A stretch of DNA of 64,000 nt from Gracilibacillus caseinilyticus (GCF_022919115.1 NZ_CP095072.1:496001-560000), one strand, 5' to 3'. Positions 1-11,534 are shown, counted from the first letter of the stretch. Program-made: numbers and translations. The notes: generated from the letters alone by a model not told the origin.

Positions 1-166
1 AATGCGATTTTTAGTAGATGGACTTCGCGAACTGTTCTACTTTGGCAGTGGCTTAACATGGGATATCCTCTCCGTTTTAACATGGATAGCAGTTATTAGT
101 ACGATCGTATTAGTAGCAACAGGATTTAAACCAGAGGAGAAACAAGAGGAGACTGTTGAAAGTTAA
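1..166 (+). CDS. C-terminal end of a membrane protein (truncated by window edge)
   Basis: The frame starting at base 2 is open and stops at TAA 164-166, giving 54 residues. They contain one clear hydrophobic segment (about residues 25-42, rich in Ile, Val, Leu and Thr) followed by a short charged tail with many Glu and Lys. This is the usual end of a multi-pass permease, for example an ABC-2 type or YhgE-like membrane protein, but the piece is too short to name the family. A hairpin terminator follows directly, so this gene ends its transcript. Confidence 0.5.
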   Translation, partial: MRFLVDGLRELFYFGSGLTWDILSVLTWIAVISTIVLVATGFKPEEKQEETVES

Positions 167-196
167 TCTCATTTCATTATTGTAATATTCTTTCAT

Positions 197-247
197 AAGT
201 AAGCTTCTATTCGAGTACTATTACTCTAATGAAGCTTACTTTTTTAT
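197..247 (+). terminator. Rho-independent terminator after the first gene
   Basis: The arm AGTAAGCTTC (198-207) pairs with GAAGCTTACT (231-240) and is followed by a run of T (240-246). An inner GAGTA/TACTC pair extends the stem. Confidence 0.8.
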
Positions 248-340
248 ATGAATAGAGCTGAGCTACATAGGGGATTTTGGATTTGCGTAGTTTCGCTTTA
301 TTCGCGACCTCTCCCTTTTATTCGCGAAAGTAGTCCGCAT

Positions 341-382
341 AAGAAAACCGAACGACTTCGGAATTCGAATCATCGTTCGGCT
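341..382 (-). terminator. Terminator of the purine operon
   Basis: Read on the minus strand, the arms at 373-380 and 348-355 (CCGAACGA/TCGTTCGG) form a stem just past the purD stop, followed by TTTTCTT. It closes the pur transcript. Upstream at 297-307 and 317-327 the 11-mer TTTATTCGCGA occurs twice, 20 bp apart, with no evident role. Confidence 0.75.
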
Positions 383-397
383 TACTGTGGACATATT

Positions 398-1654
398 TTA
401 TTTTTCAGCAAATCCTATATCCTTACGATAGAAAAAGTCATCAGTCTGATCGAATCGTTGCAAGTACTGATAAATCTTTTCTTGTGCCTTTTCTGGACTG
501 TCTTGAATCGAACCGACAAGCAAGACACGACCTCCTGTGGAGTGGAATGATCCGTCCTCTCCTTGACCTGTTCCGGCGTGAATGACGTAGACATCGTCTT
601 CTGTCTCCAGATCCGGAAGCTTCACGTTTTTATCGTAAGCACCGGGATATCCTTTGGAGGCAACTACTGTTCCGATCGCGTAGCCGTTTTTCCATTTTAG
701 CTGCGGATCTTTTCTAGCACTTACGTCTTCGATCACTTGAATCAAATCATTCTCCAAGAGTGGCAGTACTACCTGTGTTTCCGGATCACCGAAGCGAGCA
801 TTAAACTCAATTACTTTCGGTCCTTCTTTCGTTTCGATTAAGCCTCCGTATAACACACCTGTGTAAGTACGGCCTTCTTGTTTCATCCCTTTTGCCACAG
901 GTTTTAAGACTTTTTCCACTGTGTATGTTACATGCTCCGATACAAGATCTGAAACTGGTGAAAAGGCCCCCATTCCGCCAGTGTTTGGTCCTTCGTCGTT
1001 ATCATAGGCACGTTTATGATCGCGAGCCGGGACCATCGGATAAACATTTTCTCCATCCACGAAAGCGAAAAGCGAGAATTCTTTTCCTTCCAGATATTCT
1101 TCGATGACAACGCGGCTGCCGGCGTCTCCGAATTTATTATCGATGAGCATATTATCTACTGCCGCTAATGCTTCTTCCTCTGTCATCGCAACAACTACGC
1201 CTTTACCAGCTGCAAGTCCGTCTGCTTTGATGACGATCGGTGCGCCCTCTTCTCGTATGTATGTTTTTGCTTTCTCAACATCGGTAAAAGTTTGATATTT
1301 TGCAGTCGGTATGTCATATTGTTTCATAAATGCTTTGGCAAAATCTTTACTTCCTTCAATAATTGCTGCTGCTTTTGATGGACCGAACACTTTTAAGTTC
1401 TTGGCATGGAAGGCATCGACAACTCCTTTGGTAAGCGGAACCTCAGGGCCAACTATTGTCCAGTCGATCGCTTCTTTATCAGCAAATGCAACTAATTCTT
1501 CGATCGCATCATCTTTAATCGCGACACAAGTTGCATCCTGCGCAATACCGCCATTTCCAGGTGCAACAAAAATATCGGTTACCCGCTTGCTCTCTTTTAT
1601 TTTCTTCACAATAATATGCTCACGGCCACCACCGCCGATTACTAATACTTTCAT
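398..1654 (-). CDS. purD: Phosphoribosylamine-glycine ligase (GAR synthetase)
   Basis: The enzyme joins glycine to phosphoribosylamine with ATP, the second step of purine synthesis in the cytoplasm. The 418 residues have normal length. Visible motifs are the N-terminal GGGGREH (7-13), the ATP-grasp lysine region KADGLAAGKG (143-152), GPNTGGMGAF (222-231) and EFNARFGDPETQ (283-294), which holds metal ligands. The start ATG has a strong AGAGGAGG site upstream. It is the last gene of the operon, 61 bp after purH; a weak hairpin in the gap (GGATTC/GAATCC) lacks a T run and is probably not a terminator. Confidence 0.97.
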   Translation of the reverse strand: MKVLVIGGGGREHIIVKKIKESKRVTDIFVAPGNGGIAQDATCVAIKDDAIEELVAFADKEAIDWTIVGPEVPLTKGVVDAFHAKNLKVFGPSKAAAIIEGSKDFAKAFMKQYDIPTAKYQTFTDVEKAKTYIREEGAPIVIKADGLAAGKGVVVAMTEEEALAAVDNMLIDNKFGDAGSRVVIEEYLEGKEFSLFAFVDGENVYPMVPARDHKRAYDNDEGPNTGGMGAFSPVSDLVSEHVTYTVEKVLKPVAKGMKQEGRTYTGVLYGGLIETKEGPKVIEFNARFGDPETQVVLPLLENDLIQVIEDVSARKDPQLKWKNGYAIGTVVASKGYPGAYDKNVKLPDLETEDDVYVIHAGTGQGEDGSFHSTGGRVLLVGSIQDSPEKAQEKIYQYLQRFDQTDDFFYRKDIGFAEK

Positions 1655-1715
1655 GGAGAACCTCCTCTAATTATACGAAAGGATTCCCAATTGCTTGAGA
1701 ATCCTCCACCTTTTT

Positions 1716-3251
1716 TTAGTGCTTAAAGTGACGCATTTTAGTTAATACCATTGCGATGCCATGCTTGTTACATTCGTCAATTGAATCCTGATCACGCTTC
1801 GATCCGCCTGGCTGAATAATTGCTTTGATGCCTGCTTTGGCCGCATTTTCTACTGTATCAGGCATTGGGAAAAAGGCATCGGATGCCATCACAGCACCTT
1901 TTGCTTTCTCACCTGCTTGTTCAAAAGCGATACTTGCTGCTCCGACACGATTCATCTGACCAGCACCTACTCCAAGCGTCTGGTCACCTTTTGAAACAAC
2001 AATTGCATTGGACTTCACGTGCTTGACGACTTTCCAAGCAAAAATTAATTCATCTATTTCACTAGCATCTGGCTTGCGATCAGTAACGACGTCTAAGTCT
2101 TCTGCTAAGATTCGGCCATTGTCACGATCTTGTACAAGTAATCCGCCAATGACACTTACTACTTTTTTGTTGTCTTGCTCATTAATTTCCATTGGTGTTT
2201 CCAATAGACGGATATTTTTCTTCACTGTTAAAATATCGATTGCTTCCTGAGAAAAACTAGGTGCAATGACAATTTCCAAGAAGATTTCTTTTAATTGATT
2301 GGCAGTTGCTTCATCAACTTCACGATTTAAGGCAACAATACCGCCAAAGATGGAAATGGAATCAGCTTCATACGCTTTTTGGAAAGCATCTGATAATGTT
2401 TCACCAATTCCGACACCACATGGATTCATATGTTTAACCGCTACTGCTGCTGACTGCTCTGGGAATTCGAGAACAATTTCAAGCGCTGCATTCGCGTCCT
2501 GAATATTGTTATAGGATAATTCTTTACCATGCAGCTGCTTCGCGTTAGCAATCGAAGCCCCTTTGACATTTCCTTCTTTATAAAATGCTGCTTTTTGGTG
2601 TGGGTTTTCACCGTAGCGTAATGATTGTACTTTTTCGAATGTTTGGGTGAATGTTTCTGGGTCTTGTTCTTCTGTGATGTCGACGAAATAGTTCGCGATC
2701 ATCGCATCATAGTTTGCCGTATGACGGAATACTTTCGCTGCTAAGCCTTTACGGAATTCATGAGAATCGCCATTGTCAGCTAGCTGCTCCAGTACTGCAT
2801 CATAATCTGCTGGGTCCACTACAACCGTTACGTCGCGGAAGTTCTTTGATGCAGAGCGCAGCATCGTTGGACCACCGATATCGATATTTTCAATCGCATC
2901 TGCTTCGGTTACTTCAGGCTTTGCGATCGTTTCTTTAAATGGATACAAGTTCACAACGACCACGTCAATTGGGGCGATGTCGCGTTCTTCCAGCTGCTTC
3001 ACGTGTGAATCTTCATCACGCCTTGCCAGTAAGCCGGCATGGATAAAGGGATGTAACGTTTTGACACGTCCATCGAGAATTTCATCGAAGCCAGTTACTT
3101 CTGATACACCTAAAGCAGGCAGACCTGCTTCTTTTAATGCTTTCAATGTACCACCTGTTGAAATTAATTCATACCCTAATTTGTCTAAACCTTCTGCAAA
3201 AGGTACTAGATTACTTTTGTCAGAAACACTCAGTAATGCACGTTTCTTCAC
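1716..3251 (-). CDS. purH: Bifunctional AICAR formyltransferase / IMP cyclohydrolase
   Basis: This enzyme carries out the last two steps to IMP: formyl transfer from 10-formyltetrahydrofolate to AICAR, then ring closure. The 511 residues match the family. The N-terminal methylglyoxal-synthase-like cyclohydrolase part shows STGGT (31-35) and GRVKTLHP (61-68). The C-terminal transformylase part begins near LRYGENPHQ (211-219) and has the catalytic Lys-His pair in KHMNPCGVG (273-281). It lies 2 bp after purN, so the two are probably translationally coupled. Confidence 0.97.
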   Translation of the reverse strand: MKKRALLSVSDKSNLVPFAEGLDKLGYELISTGGTLKALKEAGLPALGVSEVTGFDEILDGRVKTLHPFIHAGLLARRDEDSHVKQLEERDIAPIDVVVVNLYPFKETIAKPEVTEADAIENIDIGGPTMLRSASKNFRDVTVVVDPADYDAVLEQLADNGDSHEFRKGLAAKVFRHTANYDAMIANYFVDITEEQDPETFTQTFEKVQSLRYGENPHQKAAFYKEGNVKGASIANAKQLHGKELSYNNIQDANAALEIVLEFPEQSAAVAVKHMNPCGVGIGETLSDAFQKAYEADSISIFGGIVALNREVDEATANQLKEIFLEIVIAPSFSQEAIDILTVKKNIRLLETPMEINEQDNKKVVSVIGGLLVQDRDNGRILAEDLDVVTDRKPDASEIDELIFAWKVVKHVKSNAIVVSKGDQTLGVGAGQMNRVGAASIAFEQAGEKAKGAVMASDAFFPMPDTVENAAKAGIKAIIQPGGSKRDQDSIDECNKHGIAMVLTKMRHFKH

Positions 3252-3253
3252 CG

Positions 3254-3826
3254 TTATTCTCCTCTCGAGATCAGTTTTTGGATCGTTTCCGGATAGAGGC
3301 TGTGTTCAACTGTTTGGACCGCACGTTGCAGATCCTCTCTCGTCATACCTTCTTCTATCTTGACTGCTTCCTGGGAAATGATCGTACCGGTATCCATACC
3401 TTCATCGACATAATGAACGGTAACACCAGCTACTTTCACCCCTGCATCAAATGCTTGTCCAATCGCATCCAAACCAGGAAATGCTGGTAGAAGCGATGGG
3501 TGAATGTTAATGATTTTGCCTTCAAACGGGCGAAGTAATGTTTCGCCGATCAAACGCATGTAGCCTGCCAGAATGATATAATCGATCTTCTCTTCCTGTA
3601 ACACTTCTACAATTTTCGCTTCGAACATTGCTTTATTAAGATATTGCTTCGGATCAAAGACGAAAGCAGGCGTTCCATTTTGCTTCGCCTTTTCTACTAC
3701 CTTGGCTTGCGGCTTATCACAAACGAGTAGCGCTACCTCTGCTTCCAGTGAACCATTTTGACTTGCTTCTATAATGGCATCATAATTACTGCCGGTTCCA
3801 GATGCAAAAACTGCTAGTCTAGTCAT
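3254..3826 (-). CDS. purN: Phosphoribosylglycinamide formyltransferase (GAR transformylase)
   Basis: PurN transfers a formyl group from 10-formyltetrahydrofolate to GAR. The 190-residue protein has the phosphate-binding loop ASGTGSN near residues 8-14 and the catalytic Asn107, His109 and Asp145 in [12 protein letters not shown] (107-118) and MDTG (144-147). Its start overlaps the end of purM by 8 bp, as in B. subtilis-type operons. Confidence 0.97.
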   Translation of the reverse strand: MTRLAVFASGTGSNYDAIIEASQNGSLEAEVALLVCDKPQAKVVEKAKQNGTPAFVFDPKQYLNKAMFEAKIVEVLQEEKIDYIILAGYMRLIGETLLRPFEGKIINIHPSLLPAFPGLDAIGQAFDAGVKVAGVTVHYVDEGMDTGTIISQEAVKIEEGMTREDLQRAVQTVEHSLYPETIQKLISRGE

Positions 3827-4847
3827 TAGAGAAAGTCACCCCAGCTTCATCTGTCACTTCTCCTATAATGTATGCATGCTCGTCGATATCTTCTAATAAT
3901 TGAAGCGCCATATCTGATTCATGTGCTTCTACGATAACGGCCATGCCAACTCCCATATTAAAAACGCCATACATATCTTCTTCTTTAAATCCTGCTTGTT
4001 TTTGCAAGTAATCGAAAATGGCAGGCTTTTGCCATGAACCGGACTGAATCTTGACGCCAAGACCTTCAGGTAACGCACGTGGCAGATTTTCGTGGAAACC
4101 GCCTCCTGTAATATGACTGATTCCTTTGATCGTCAAATCAGACTTCAGCTGTTGAACCGCTTTTGTATAAATACGGGTTGGTGCTAATAATGCTTCTCCT
4201 AGCGTAGTACCCAGTTCTGCTACTTCATCTTGATAGTTTAACCTTTTATCATCTATGATTTTACGCACAAGTGAAAAGCCGTTCGAATGCACACCGGATG
4301 AAGCAAGACCAATGATCTTATCGCCAGCTTGAATATTTTCACCGGTGATAATTTGTTTTTTGTCTGCAATGCCTACAACGAATCCGGCAAGATCGTATTC
4401 ACCGTCACCATACATGCCAGGCATTTCGGCTGTTTCGCCACCAATTAGTGCAGCATTACTTTGGACACATCCGTCGGTAATCCCTTTGACAATCTGTTCA
4501 ATTTTTGTTGGTTCGTTTTTTCCACAAGCGATATAATCAAGGAAAAATATTGGATCTGCCCCTTGTGCTACTATATCATTGACACACATCGCGACTAAAT
4601 CAATACCTACTGTATCATGCTTATCCATTGCAAAAGCTAATTTCAACTTAGTTCCGACGCCATCTGTACCAGAGAGAAGCACAGGCTCTTCATAAGAAAA
4701 TTTACTAAGATCGAAGAGACCTGCAAAAGCTCCCACTCCACCAATCACTTCCGGACGATTGGTTTTGGCAATATGTTTTTTCATTAAATCGACAGCTTGA
4801 TAACCAGCGTGTACGTCGACTCCAGCATCTTTATAGATATCACTCAT
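3819..4847 (-). CDS. purM: Phosphoribosylformylglycinamidine cyclo-ligase (AIR synthetase)
   Basis: PurM closes the imidazole ring of FGAM with ATP to give AIR. The 342-residue protein shows the family motifs [10 protein letters not shown] (59-68) and [12 protein letters not shown] (81-92), then [11 protein letters not shown] and ITGGGF further on. The start ATG (4845-4847) has AAGGAG eight bases upstream. The A-T-G-A at the start overlaps a TGA that is in frame with purF, so an ancestral purF reading frame may have ended exactly at this start. Confidence 0.97.
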   Translation of the reverse strand: MSDIYKDAGVDVHAGYQAVDLMKKHIAKTNRPEVIGGVGAFAGLFDLSKFSYEEPVLLSGTDGVGTKLKLAFAMDKHDTVGIDLVAMCVNDIVAQGADPIFFLDYIACGKNEPTKIEQIVKGITDGCVQSNAALIGGETAEMPGMYGDGEYDLAGFVVGIADKKQIITGENIQAGDKIIGLASSGVHSNGFSLVRKIIDDKRLNYQDEVAELGTTLGEALLAPTRIYTKAVQQLKSDLTIKGISHITGGGFHENLPRALPEGLGVKIQSGSWQKPAIFDYLQKQAGFKEEDMYGVFNMGVGMAVIVEAHESDMALQLLEDIDEHAYIIGEVTDEAGVTFSND

Positions 4848-4985
4848 TCGTTTAACTCCTTTTTGGTGAGTTCATTTTCATGGCCACTTTCGGTGTTTTT
4901 TTGGCCACTTTTTGCACTTTTATGGCCACTTTTGCTCACTTTATGGCCACTTCCATACGTTTTATGGCCACTTCACTCTTTATAG
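4844..4985 (-). repeat. 21-bp tandem repeat between purF and purM, in frame with purF
   Basis: On the plus strand TGGCCACTT recurs at 4881, 4902, 4923, 4944 and 4965, exactly 21 bp apart. Read on the minus strand directly after the purF stop TGA (4973-4975), the array stays open in the purF frame for 42 codons. It gives five heptads starting SGHK or SGQK or SGHE ([35 protein letters not shown]), then TKKELNE and a TGA that overlaps the purM ATG. What is seen is the repeat and the open frame. That it once was, or sometimes is, a PurF tail is inference. Confidence 0.85.
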
Positions 4986-6385
4986 GCAGGAATGATCGTA
5001 TCCGGATAGATTTCCGTTGGATAATTTCCTGTAAAACACGCCTGGCAGACACCGTGCTCTTGCACATCGCGATCTTCTACAATTGAATGCTCCAAGCCTT
5101 CTGTTGATAAAAAGGCAAGACTGTCTGCACCAATAATCTCGCGCATCTCTTCAATCGAATAATTAGAAGCGATTAATTCTCCTTTTGTCGAGGTATCAAT
5201 ACCGTAATAGCAAGGATTCTGAATCGGAGGTGAAGCAATTCTTACATGCACTTCCGTTGCTCCTGCTTCTTTCAATAATCGCACAATGCGACGGCTCGTT
5301 GTTCCACGAACTATCGAATCATCGACCATCACTACACGTTTGCCTTCAACAATACCACGAACGGGAGACAGTTTCATTTTGACACCTTGCTCACGCAATT
5401 CTTGAGAAGGCTGAATAAACGTACGGCCAACATAGCGGTTTTTGATAAGACCTAGCTCATATGGAATTCCTGTTGCTTCGGAAAAACCGATAGCTGCAGA
5501 AATACTGGAATCAGGTACACCTGTTACAACATCTGCCTCAATAGGCGCTTCCAATGCTAGTTGTTTTCCCATCGTTTTACGGCTCGCATGTACATTCTTC
5601 TCGTTCAAATCACTATCCGGACGAGAGAAATAGACATATTCCATCGAACAAAGTGTACGTTGCATCGGTGATGTGAATTGCTTGGTTCGCAGACCATCAT
5701 GGTCGATCACTATTAATTCACCTGGGCGAACTTCACGCTCATAGGTCGCTCCGATTAAATCAAATGCACATGTTTCCGACGCCACTACGTATGCATCTCC
5801 CAGTCTACCAATCGATAACGGACGTAAACCTCGTGGATCCAAGCCAATAAATAATTGGTCCTCTGTTAAAATCGAAAAAGCATACGCGCCTTTGATCATA
5901 CCTAACGCTGATGTGATCGCATCCTCCATTGGCACATTACCGCTGCGCTTCACTAGGTGCGCAATTACTTCTGTGTCAGAGGTTGTTTGCAAAATACTTC
6001 CTTGTGCTTCTAGCTGACTTTTTAGCTGATGAGCATTTACCAAATTTCCATTGTGCGCCAACGCCATACTGTTTGTCTGTGAGCGGAAAACGAGCGGCTG
6101 CACGTTCTCAAAGCCGCCACCGCCTTGTGTTGCATAGCGGACATGACCAATTGCTGCATGCCCTTGTAAGCGGGAAAATTCGTTTTCTGAAAAAACATCA
6201 TTGATTAAACCTACACCTTTGTGAACGTGTAAGCTTTCACCATCTGTAGTTACGATTCCTGCACCTTCCTGTCCGCGATGCTGGAGAGCATGCAGACCGT
6301 AATATGTCATTTCGGCTGCTTTCTCATGTCCCCAAATCGCGAATACACCACATTCTTCGTTTAAGCCTTTGATTTCAGCAAGCAC
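4973..6385 (-). CDS. purF: Glutamine phosphoribosylpyrophosphate amidotransferase
   Basis: PurF makes phosphoribosylamine from PRPP and glutamine, the committed step. I place the start at GTG 6385, not the upstream GTG 6403: AAAGGAG lies seven bases before it, and the result is [12 protein letters not shown], an 11-residue propeptide before the nucleophile Cys12 as known for B. subtilis PurF. The product has 470 residues. Visible parts are the N-terminal glutaminase domain, the PRPP loop [15 protein letters not shown], and cysteines in TLCSMEY, PCYYG and CQAC that fit the 4Fe-4S ligands of the Bacillus enzyme. It overlaps the purL end by 25 bp. Confidence 0.96.
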   Translation of the reverse strand: MLAEIKGLNEECGVFAIWGHEKAAEMTYYGLHALQHRGQEGAGIVTTDGESLHVHKGVGLINDVFSENEFSRLQGHAAIGHVRYATQGGGGFENVQPLVFRSQTNSMALAHNGNLVNAHQLKSQLEAQGSILQTTSDTEVIAHLVKRSGNVPMEDAITSALGMIKGAYAFSILTEDQLFIGLDPRGLRPLSIGRLGDAYVVASETCAFDLIGATYEREVRPGELIVIDHDGLRTKQFTSPMQRTLCSMEYVYFSRPDSDLNEKNVHASRKTMGKQLALEAPIEADVVTGVPDSSISAAIGFSEATGIPYELGLIKNRYVGRTFIQPSQELREQGVKMKLSPVRGIVEGKRVVMVDDSIVRGTTSRRIVRLLKEAGATEVHVRIASPPIQNPCYYGIDTSTKGELIASNYSIEEMREIIGADSLAFLSTEGLEHSIVEDRDVQEHGVCQACFTGNYPTEIYPDTIIPAYKE

Positions 6386-8589
6386 GGGATAGCTCCTTTC
6401 CACAGCTGTTGTAATATGTCTACATCTTCTGTGATTGCTTCAGTTTCACCACTTCGCACAACCAATTTCTTCGTATTTGTTACCGTTCCAATACGCTTGT
6501 AATCTTGCACTTCTGCTTCAAACGCTGCACGGTTTGCTTCACTTACTGTCACGACAAACCGTGATTGTGTTTCACTAAATAATGCACTCGTTACGTCTTC
6601 GGTTACCTGTACATCTGCGCCTAATTCTTTTTCATCAAAAAGACTTTCTGCTAATGCTACACCTAATCCACCTTCAGCAATATCATGAGCAGATGAAACA
6701 AGGCCCGCACGGATTGCTTGCAATAATTCCTCCTGACGTTTCGCTTCGATATCAAGATCGATCGCCGGTGCTTTACCAAAATACTTTCCTTCTAACAGGT
6801 TCTGCAGCTCACTGCCACCAAACTCTGCTTCTGTTTCACCGATCACGTAGATAAGATCCCCTTCATTCTGGAAATGAGAAGGTGTAATATGATCCAAAGA
6901 TTCATGTAAACCAACCATTCCTACTACTGGAGTTGGGAAAATGGCTTGACCGTGTGATTCATTGTAAAGTGACACGTTACCGCTGATGACTGGTGTGTTA
7001 AGCTTCAAGCTTGCGGCACTCATACCGTCAACGCTTTTTTCCATTTGCCAGAAATTTTCTGGTTTATCTGGATTACCGAAGTTCAAACCATCTGTTAACG
7101 CTAAAGGCTTCGCACCTGATGCGACAATATTACGAGCAGCTTCCGCTACAGCGATTTTGCCGCCAGCCTCTGGATCGAGATAAATATAGCGAGAGTTACA
7201 GTCTGTTGTCATCGCTAATGCCTTGTCATAGCCGCGAACACGAAGTACTGCTGCATCTGAACCTGGTGAGAACACGGTATTCGCCTGTACCATCGAATCA
7301 TACTGGTCATACACATATTCTTTGCTAGCGATGGTTGGCTGTTGTAATAACTGCTTTAATGTTTCCGCATGATCACTTACTTCCGGACGGTAAGCAGGCA
7401 TTTTTTGATATTCTTCATAATAAGCAGGCACCTTTGAGTCCTTATAGAAAATAGGTGCATCCTCTGCTAAGTTATCAACTGGAATATCTGCCACCACTTC
7501 ACCTTTGTGCAATAAACGGAACATTTTATCGCTCGTTACCTCGCCGACAGCTACTGCTTCTAGATTATATTTTCTAAAAATATCAATGATCTCTTGTTCT
7601 TCGCCTTTTTTTACACATAACAGCATACGCTCTTGCGACTCAGAAAGCATCATTTCATATGCGGTCATATTCGCTTCACGTTGCGGGATCAGGTCTAAAT
7701 TCATTTCCATCCCCATCCCTGCCTTACTTGCCATTTCACTTGCAGAAGAAGTAAGACCTGCCGCACCCATGTCCTGAATACCAACTAATGCATCAGAGTG
7801 AATCACTTCTAAACATGCTTCAATTAATAATTTTTCCATAAAAGGGTCGCCAACCTGGACGTTGGAACGCTTGCTTTCAGAGTCTTCAGACAAATCTTCG
7901 GAAGCGAAGGTTGCACCGTGAATACCGTCACGCCCTGTTTTCGAACCGACATACATAATCGTGTTGCCCTCTCCTGCTGCAATCCCTTTTTGAATATCTT
8001 TTGTATCAATAAGACCGACACACATCGCATTTACCAGCGGGTTACCTTCATAACAGTCATCAAACTGCACTTCGCCACCAACTGTCGGTACCCCAACACA
8101 GTTACCGTAACCTGCAATACCATGGACAACCTCATCAAACAGGTATTTGACGCGGCCAGTATTCAAGTTACCGAAACGCAAAGAATTTAACGATGCAATT
8201 GGACGCGCGCCCATGGAGAAAACGTCACGGATAATCCCGCCGACACCAGTTGCTGCACCTTGATATGGCTCCACTGCTGAAGGGTGGTTATGACTTTCGA
8301 CTTTAAATACAACACCTTGACCATTACCAATATCGACGATCCCCGCACCTTCACCTGGACCTTGGACAACCTGTGGTCCTTCTGTCGGGAATTTCTTCAA
8401 TAATGGTTTCGAAGTTTTGTAACTGCAATGCTCCGACCACATAACAGAAAAAATACCAATCTCAGTGAAATTCGGACGACGACCCATAATGTCCTTAATC
8501 ATGTCATATTCTTTATCAGTTAAACCCATTTCTTGATAGACTTTGTCTTGCTCCACTTGCTCCGGGCTAAGTTCAGGCGCCTGCAACAT
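6361..8589 (-). CDS. purL: Phosphoribosylformylglycinamidine synthase, large subunit
   Basis: This is the small-type PurL of Gram-positive bacteria (742 residues). It works with PurQ and PurS to turn FGAR into FGAM using glutamine-derived ammonia and ATP. Motifs include WSEHCSYK (51-58), KVESHNHPS (96-104) and [12 protein letters not shown] (111-122), plus the C-terminal WKGAIPCL typical of the family. The ATG at 8589 has GGAGGG upstream and lies inside the end of purQ (17 bp overlap), so the two are translationally coupled. Confidence 0.97.
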   Translation of the reverse strand: MLQAPELSPEQVEQDKVYQEMGLTDKEYDMIKDIMGRRPNFTEIGIFSVMWSEHCSYKTSKPLLKKFPTEGPQVVQGPGEGAGIVDIGNGQGVVFKVESHNHPSAVEPYQGAATGVGGIIRDVFSMGARPIASLNSLRFGNLNTGRVKYLFDEVVHGIAGYGNCVGVPTVGGEVQFDDCYEGNPLVNAMCVGLIDTKDIQKGIAAGEGNTIMYVGSKTGRDGIHGATFASEDLSEDSESKRSNVQVGDPFMEKLLIEACLEVIHSDALVGIQDMGAAGLTSSASEMASKAGMGMEMNLDLIPQREANMTAYEMMLSESQERMLLCVKKGEEQEIIDIFRKYNLEAVAVGEVTSDKMFRLLHKGEVVADIPVDNLAEDAPIFYKDSKVPAYYEEYQKMPAYRPEVSDHAETLKQLLQQPTIASKEYVYDQYDSMVQANTVFSPGSDAAVLRVRGYDKALAMTTDCNSRYIYLDPEAGGKIAVAEAARNIVASGAKPLALTDGLNFGNPDKPENFWQMEKSVDGMSAASLKLNTPVISGNVSLYNESHGQAIFPTPVVGMVGLHESLDHITPSHFQNEGDLIYVIGETEAEFGGSELQNLLEGKYFGKAPAIDLDIEAKRQEELLQAIRAGLVSSAHDIAEGGLGVALAESLFDEKELGADVQVTEDVTSALFSETQSRFVVTVSEANRAAFEAEVQDYKRIGTVTNTKKLVVRSGETEAITEDVDILQQLWKGAIPCLLKSKA

Positions 8590-9256
8590 AACGTTCCCTC
8601 CAGTTCGCTAACATTGATTGGAATAATTTCAATCCATCATCACTATTCAAAATGGCTTCCACCGCACGTTCAGGGTGTGGCATCATTCCTAGTACATTTC
8701 CTTTTTTATTCGTGATTCCGGCAATATCTGCCGCAGAACCGTTTGGATTATTTTGATACGTAAAAACGATTTGGTTGTTTGCTCTTAAACTAGCAAGCGT
8801 TTCTTCATCACAATAATAGTTTCCTTCATTATGTGCGATCGGAATCGACACCACTTCACCTTCTTCATACTCTGAAGTGAAAAGCGTTTGATTGTTTTCG
8901 ACTACTAGATTCTCGAAGTGACACATGAATTTTAAGTTTTTATTGCGTAATAAAGCACCAGGGAGCAAGCCGGATTCTAATAAAATCTGAAATCCGTTAC
9001 AGACACCTAAGATCGGTACTCCTGCTTCTGCTTTTGCACGTAATTGATTGACAACATTTGATGTGGATGCGATCGCACCACAGCGAAGGTAATCACCGTA
9101 AGAGAAACCTCCTGGTATAAGGATGGCATCATAGCCATCAAGGTTGGCATCCTTATACCAAAGCATATCCGCTTCTTCTCCCAGCACTTCCTTTGCTGCA
9201 TAATACATATCGCGATCACAGTTAGAACCTGGGAAGACTACAACAGCAAATTTCAC
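8573..9256 (-). CDS. purQ: Phosphoribosylformylglycinamidine synthase, glutaminase subunit
   Basis: PurQ releases ammonia from glutamine for PurL. The 227-residue class I amidotransferase has the nucleophile Cys86 in GVCNGFQIL and the His/Glu partners in [10 protein letters not shown] near the C-terminus. The start is GTG at 9256, preceded by AGAGGGGG, and it overlaps the purS stop as GTGA. Confidence 0.96.
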   Translation of the reverse strand: MKFAVVVFPGSNCDRDMYYAAKEVLGEEADMLWYKDANLDGYDAILIPGGFSYGDYLRCGAIASTSNVVNQLRAKAEAGVPILGVCNGFQILLESGLLPGALLRNKNLKFMCHFENLVVENNQTLFTSEYEEGEVVSIPIAHNEGNYYCDEETLASLRANNQIVFTYQNNPNGSAADIAGITNKKGNVLGMMPHPERAVEAILNSDDGLKLFQSMLANWRERYVAGA

Positions 9257-9504
9257 TGTGCAACCCCCTCTTCCACTGTATATGAATAATTCTCAATGAC
9301 TGGATTCGCAAGCAGTTTGCTGCACATGTCTTCAATTTCCTGTTCAATATTGGCATCATCGTTTACTGTTAATTCAAGGTATTTCCCAACACGAACTTCC
9401 TGTACATTGTCATAGCCTAATGTATTTAAAGATCCCTGCACAGCTTTACCTTGTGGGTCTAGTACGCCTTCTTTTAATGTAATGTGTACTTTTACTAGTT
9501 TCAT
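9253..9504 (-). CDS. purS: Phosphoribosylformylglycinamidine synthase, PurS subunit
   Basis: PurS is the small subunit that bridges PurQ and PurL and helps channel ammonia. The 83-residue product begins [19 protein letters not shown] and has the central VGKYLEL motif of the family. Both ends overlap neighbours by 4 bp (ATGA with purC, GTGA with purQ), so translation is tightly coupled. Confidence 0.96.
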   Translation of the reverse strand: MKLVKVHITLKEGVLDPQGKAVQGSLNTLGYDNVQEVRVGKYLELTVNDDANIEQEIEDMCSKLLANPVIENYSYTVEEGVAQ

Positions 9505-10214
9505 TGTTTTGCCTCCAGTCGAGATAATATATTGTCATATACCGTTACTAAATCACCTAAGTCTTCACGAAATACGTCTTTATCCATTTTTTCGCCGGTT
9601 GCAATATCCCACAGGCGGCATGTATCAGGGCTGACCTCGTCCGATAAGACAATTTCGCCTGCTGCATTGCGACCGAACTCTAATTTAAAATCGACAAGCT
9701 GTAGGTTAATTTCTTTAAAGAATGCTTGCAATTGTTCGTTGACTTGTAATGCCATTGCTTTGATTTTCTTTAAATCCTCTGGTGTAGAATCAGACAGCAA
9801 TAACGCATGCTGATCATTAATAAGTGGATCCCCCAGGTCATCATCTTTATAGAACAATTCAATAACTGGTGGATTAAAAATTCGTTTTTCCTCCACTCCG
9901 ATGCGGCGGACAATACTTCCTGCCGCCACATTGCGAATGACAACTTCAAGTGGAATGATCGTGGTTTTTTCCACTAATTGTTCTGTCTCATTCAACGCCT
10001 CTTTAAAATGGCTGTTAATACCATGCTGGTGTAAGTATTCAAACACTTTTGCAGAAATTAAATTATTGTAGCGACCTTTTCCTTGGAATTGAGCTTTTTT
10101 CACTCCATTAAAGGCTGTTGCATCATTTTTATAAGAAAGAACTAATAATTCCGGATTGTCCGCTACGGTGAAAACTTGCTTTGCTTTCCCCTCATATAAC
10201 AGCTTGTCTTTCAT
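9501..10214 (-). CDS. purC: SAICAR synthetase
   Basis: PurC condenses aspartate with CAIR using ATP. The 237-residue protein shows YEGKAKQVF (7-15) in the ATP site, RNVAAGS, LVDFKLEFG and the signature LSDEVSPDTCRLWD. It follows purB by 12 bp and overlaps purS by 4 bp. Confidence 0.97.
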   Translation of the reverse strand: MKDKLLYEGKAKQVFTVADNPELLVLSYKNDATAFNGVKKAQFQGKGRYNNLISAKVFEYLHQHGINSHFKEALNETEQLVEKTTIIPLEVVIRNVAAGSIVRRIGVEEKRIFNPPVIELFYKDDDLGDPLINDQHALLLSDSTPEDLKKIKAMALQVNEQLQAFFKEINLQLVDFKLEFGRNAAGEIVLSDEVSPDTCRLWDIATGEKMDKDVFREDLGDLVTVYDNILSRLEAKQ

Positions 10215-10226
10215 GTTTATCTCTCC

Positions 10227-11522
10227 TTATGCCAGGCCAATTTTTTTGAAGATCTGATCAACATTTTTCAAGTGATACGTATAATCAAAGCAATCATCTA
10301 ATTGCTCTTTTGATAATGTACTGGTAATGCGGTCTTCCTGCTCAATTAACTCACGGAATGGTGTTGCTGTTTCCCATGCTTTCATCGCATTCGGCTGTAC
10401 CATGTCATATGCTTCCTCACGGCTCATTCCTTGATCAATCAAGGAAAGCAATACACGTTGTGAGAAAATAACACCATACGTACGATCAATATTGCGTTTC
10501 ATGTTCTCCGGGAATACCGTTAAGTTCTTGACGATATTACCAAAACGATTAAGCATATAATTAAGTGCAATCGTCGCATCCGGTAAAATCACGCGTTCTG
10601 CAGAGGAGTGAGAAATATCACGCTCATGCCATAACGATACGTTTTCGTAAGCAGTCATCATGTATCCACGGATCACACGCGCCATTCCTGTCATATTCTC
10701 GGAACCGATTGGATTACGCTTGTGCGGCATGGCAGAAGAACCTTTTTGACCTTTCGCAAAAAATTCTTCGACTTCACGAGTTTCTGTTTTCTGCAGACCA
10801 CGAATCTCTGTTGCGAATTTCTCAATCGAGCTAGCGACTAATGCCAATGCTGACATGTATTGCGCATGACGATCACGCTGCAATGTCTGGGTCGAAACAG
10901 GCGCTGCCTGCAAGCCTAATTTCCCGCAAACAAATTCTTCTACAAAAGGGTCGATGTTCGCATAAGTACCAACTGCACCAGATAGTTTACCTGTTTCGAT
11001 CACTTTCGCTGCAGCGTCAAAGCGCTCGAGGTTACGTTTCATTTCTTCATACCATAACGCCATTTTCAAACCAAATGTCGTTGGCTCTGCATGGACACCG
11101 TGTGTACGTCCCATCATAACGGTATTTTTATGCTCGATTGCTTTTTCTTTTAAAATGTCGATAAAGTTGACAATATCACGACGAATGATTTCATTTGCTT
11201 GTTTTAATAAGTAAGACAATGCTGTATCAACGACGTCCGTAGAAGTTAAACCATAGTGAACCCACTTTTTCTCTTCACCTAACGTTTCCGATACGGCACG
11301 AGTGAATGCAACCACATCATGACGGGTATCTTGTTCAATTTCAAAGATGCGATCAATATCGAATGAAGCATTTTCTCTTATTTTCTGTACGTCTTCTTTT
11401 GGAATGATCCCCATTTCACTCCATGCTTCACATGCAAGAATTTCTACCTCAAGCCATGCTTTAAAACGATTCTCATCTGTCCAGATCTTTCCCATTTCTT
11501 CTCTTGTATAACGTTCAATCAT
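10227..11522 (-). CDS. purB: Adenylosuccinate lyase
   Basis: PurB removes fumarate from SAICAR and also from adenylosuccinate, so it serves both IMP and AMP synthesis. The 431-residue protein has the fumarase/aspartase signature [11 protein letters not shown] (261-271), whose serine is catalytic, and the conserved His in [10 protein letters not shown] (138-147). HDVVAF lies at 69-74. The gene sits 12 bp after purK and 12 bp before purC. Confidence 0.97.
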   Translation of the reverse strand: MIERYTREEMGKIWTDENRFKAWLEVEILACEAWSEMGIIPKEDVQKIRENASFDIDRIFEIEQDTRHDVVAFTRAVSETLGEEKKWVHYGLTSTDVVDTALSYLLKQANEIIRRDIVNFIDILKEKAIEHKNTVMMGRTHGVHAEPTTFGLKMALWYEEMKRNLERFDAAAKVIETGKLSGAVGTYANIDPFVEEFVCGKLGLQAAPVSTQTLQRDRHAQYMSALALVASSIEKFATEIRGLQKTETREVEEFFAKGQKGSSAMPHKRNPIGSENMTGMARVIRGYMMTAYENVSLWHERDISHSSAERVILPDATIALNYMLNRFGNIVKNLTVFPENMKRNIDRTYGVIFSQRVLLSLIDQGMSREEAYDMVQPNAMKAWETATPFRELIEQEDRITSTLSKEQLDDCFDYTYHLKNVDQIFKKIGLA

Positions 11523-11534
11523 GAATGCTTCCTC

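Noticed and set aside
4797..4985. Plus-strand open frame with WPL repeats opposite the purF-purM gap
   Set aside because: It is the mirror of the 21-bp array and part of purM; there is no ribosome site and no sense in the direction of transcription.
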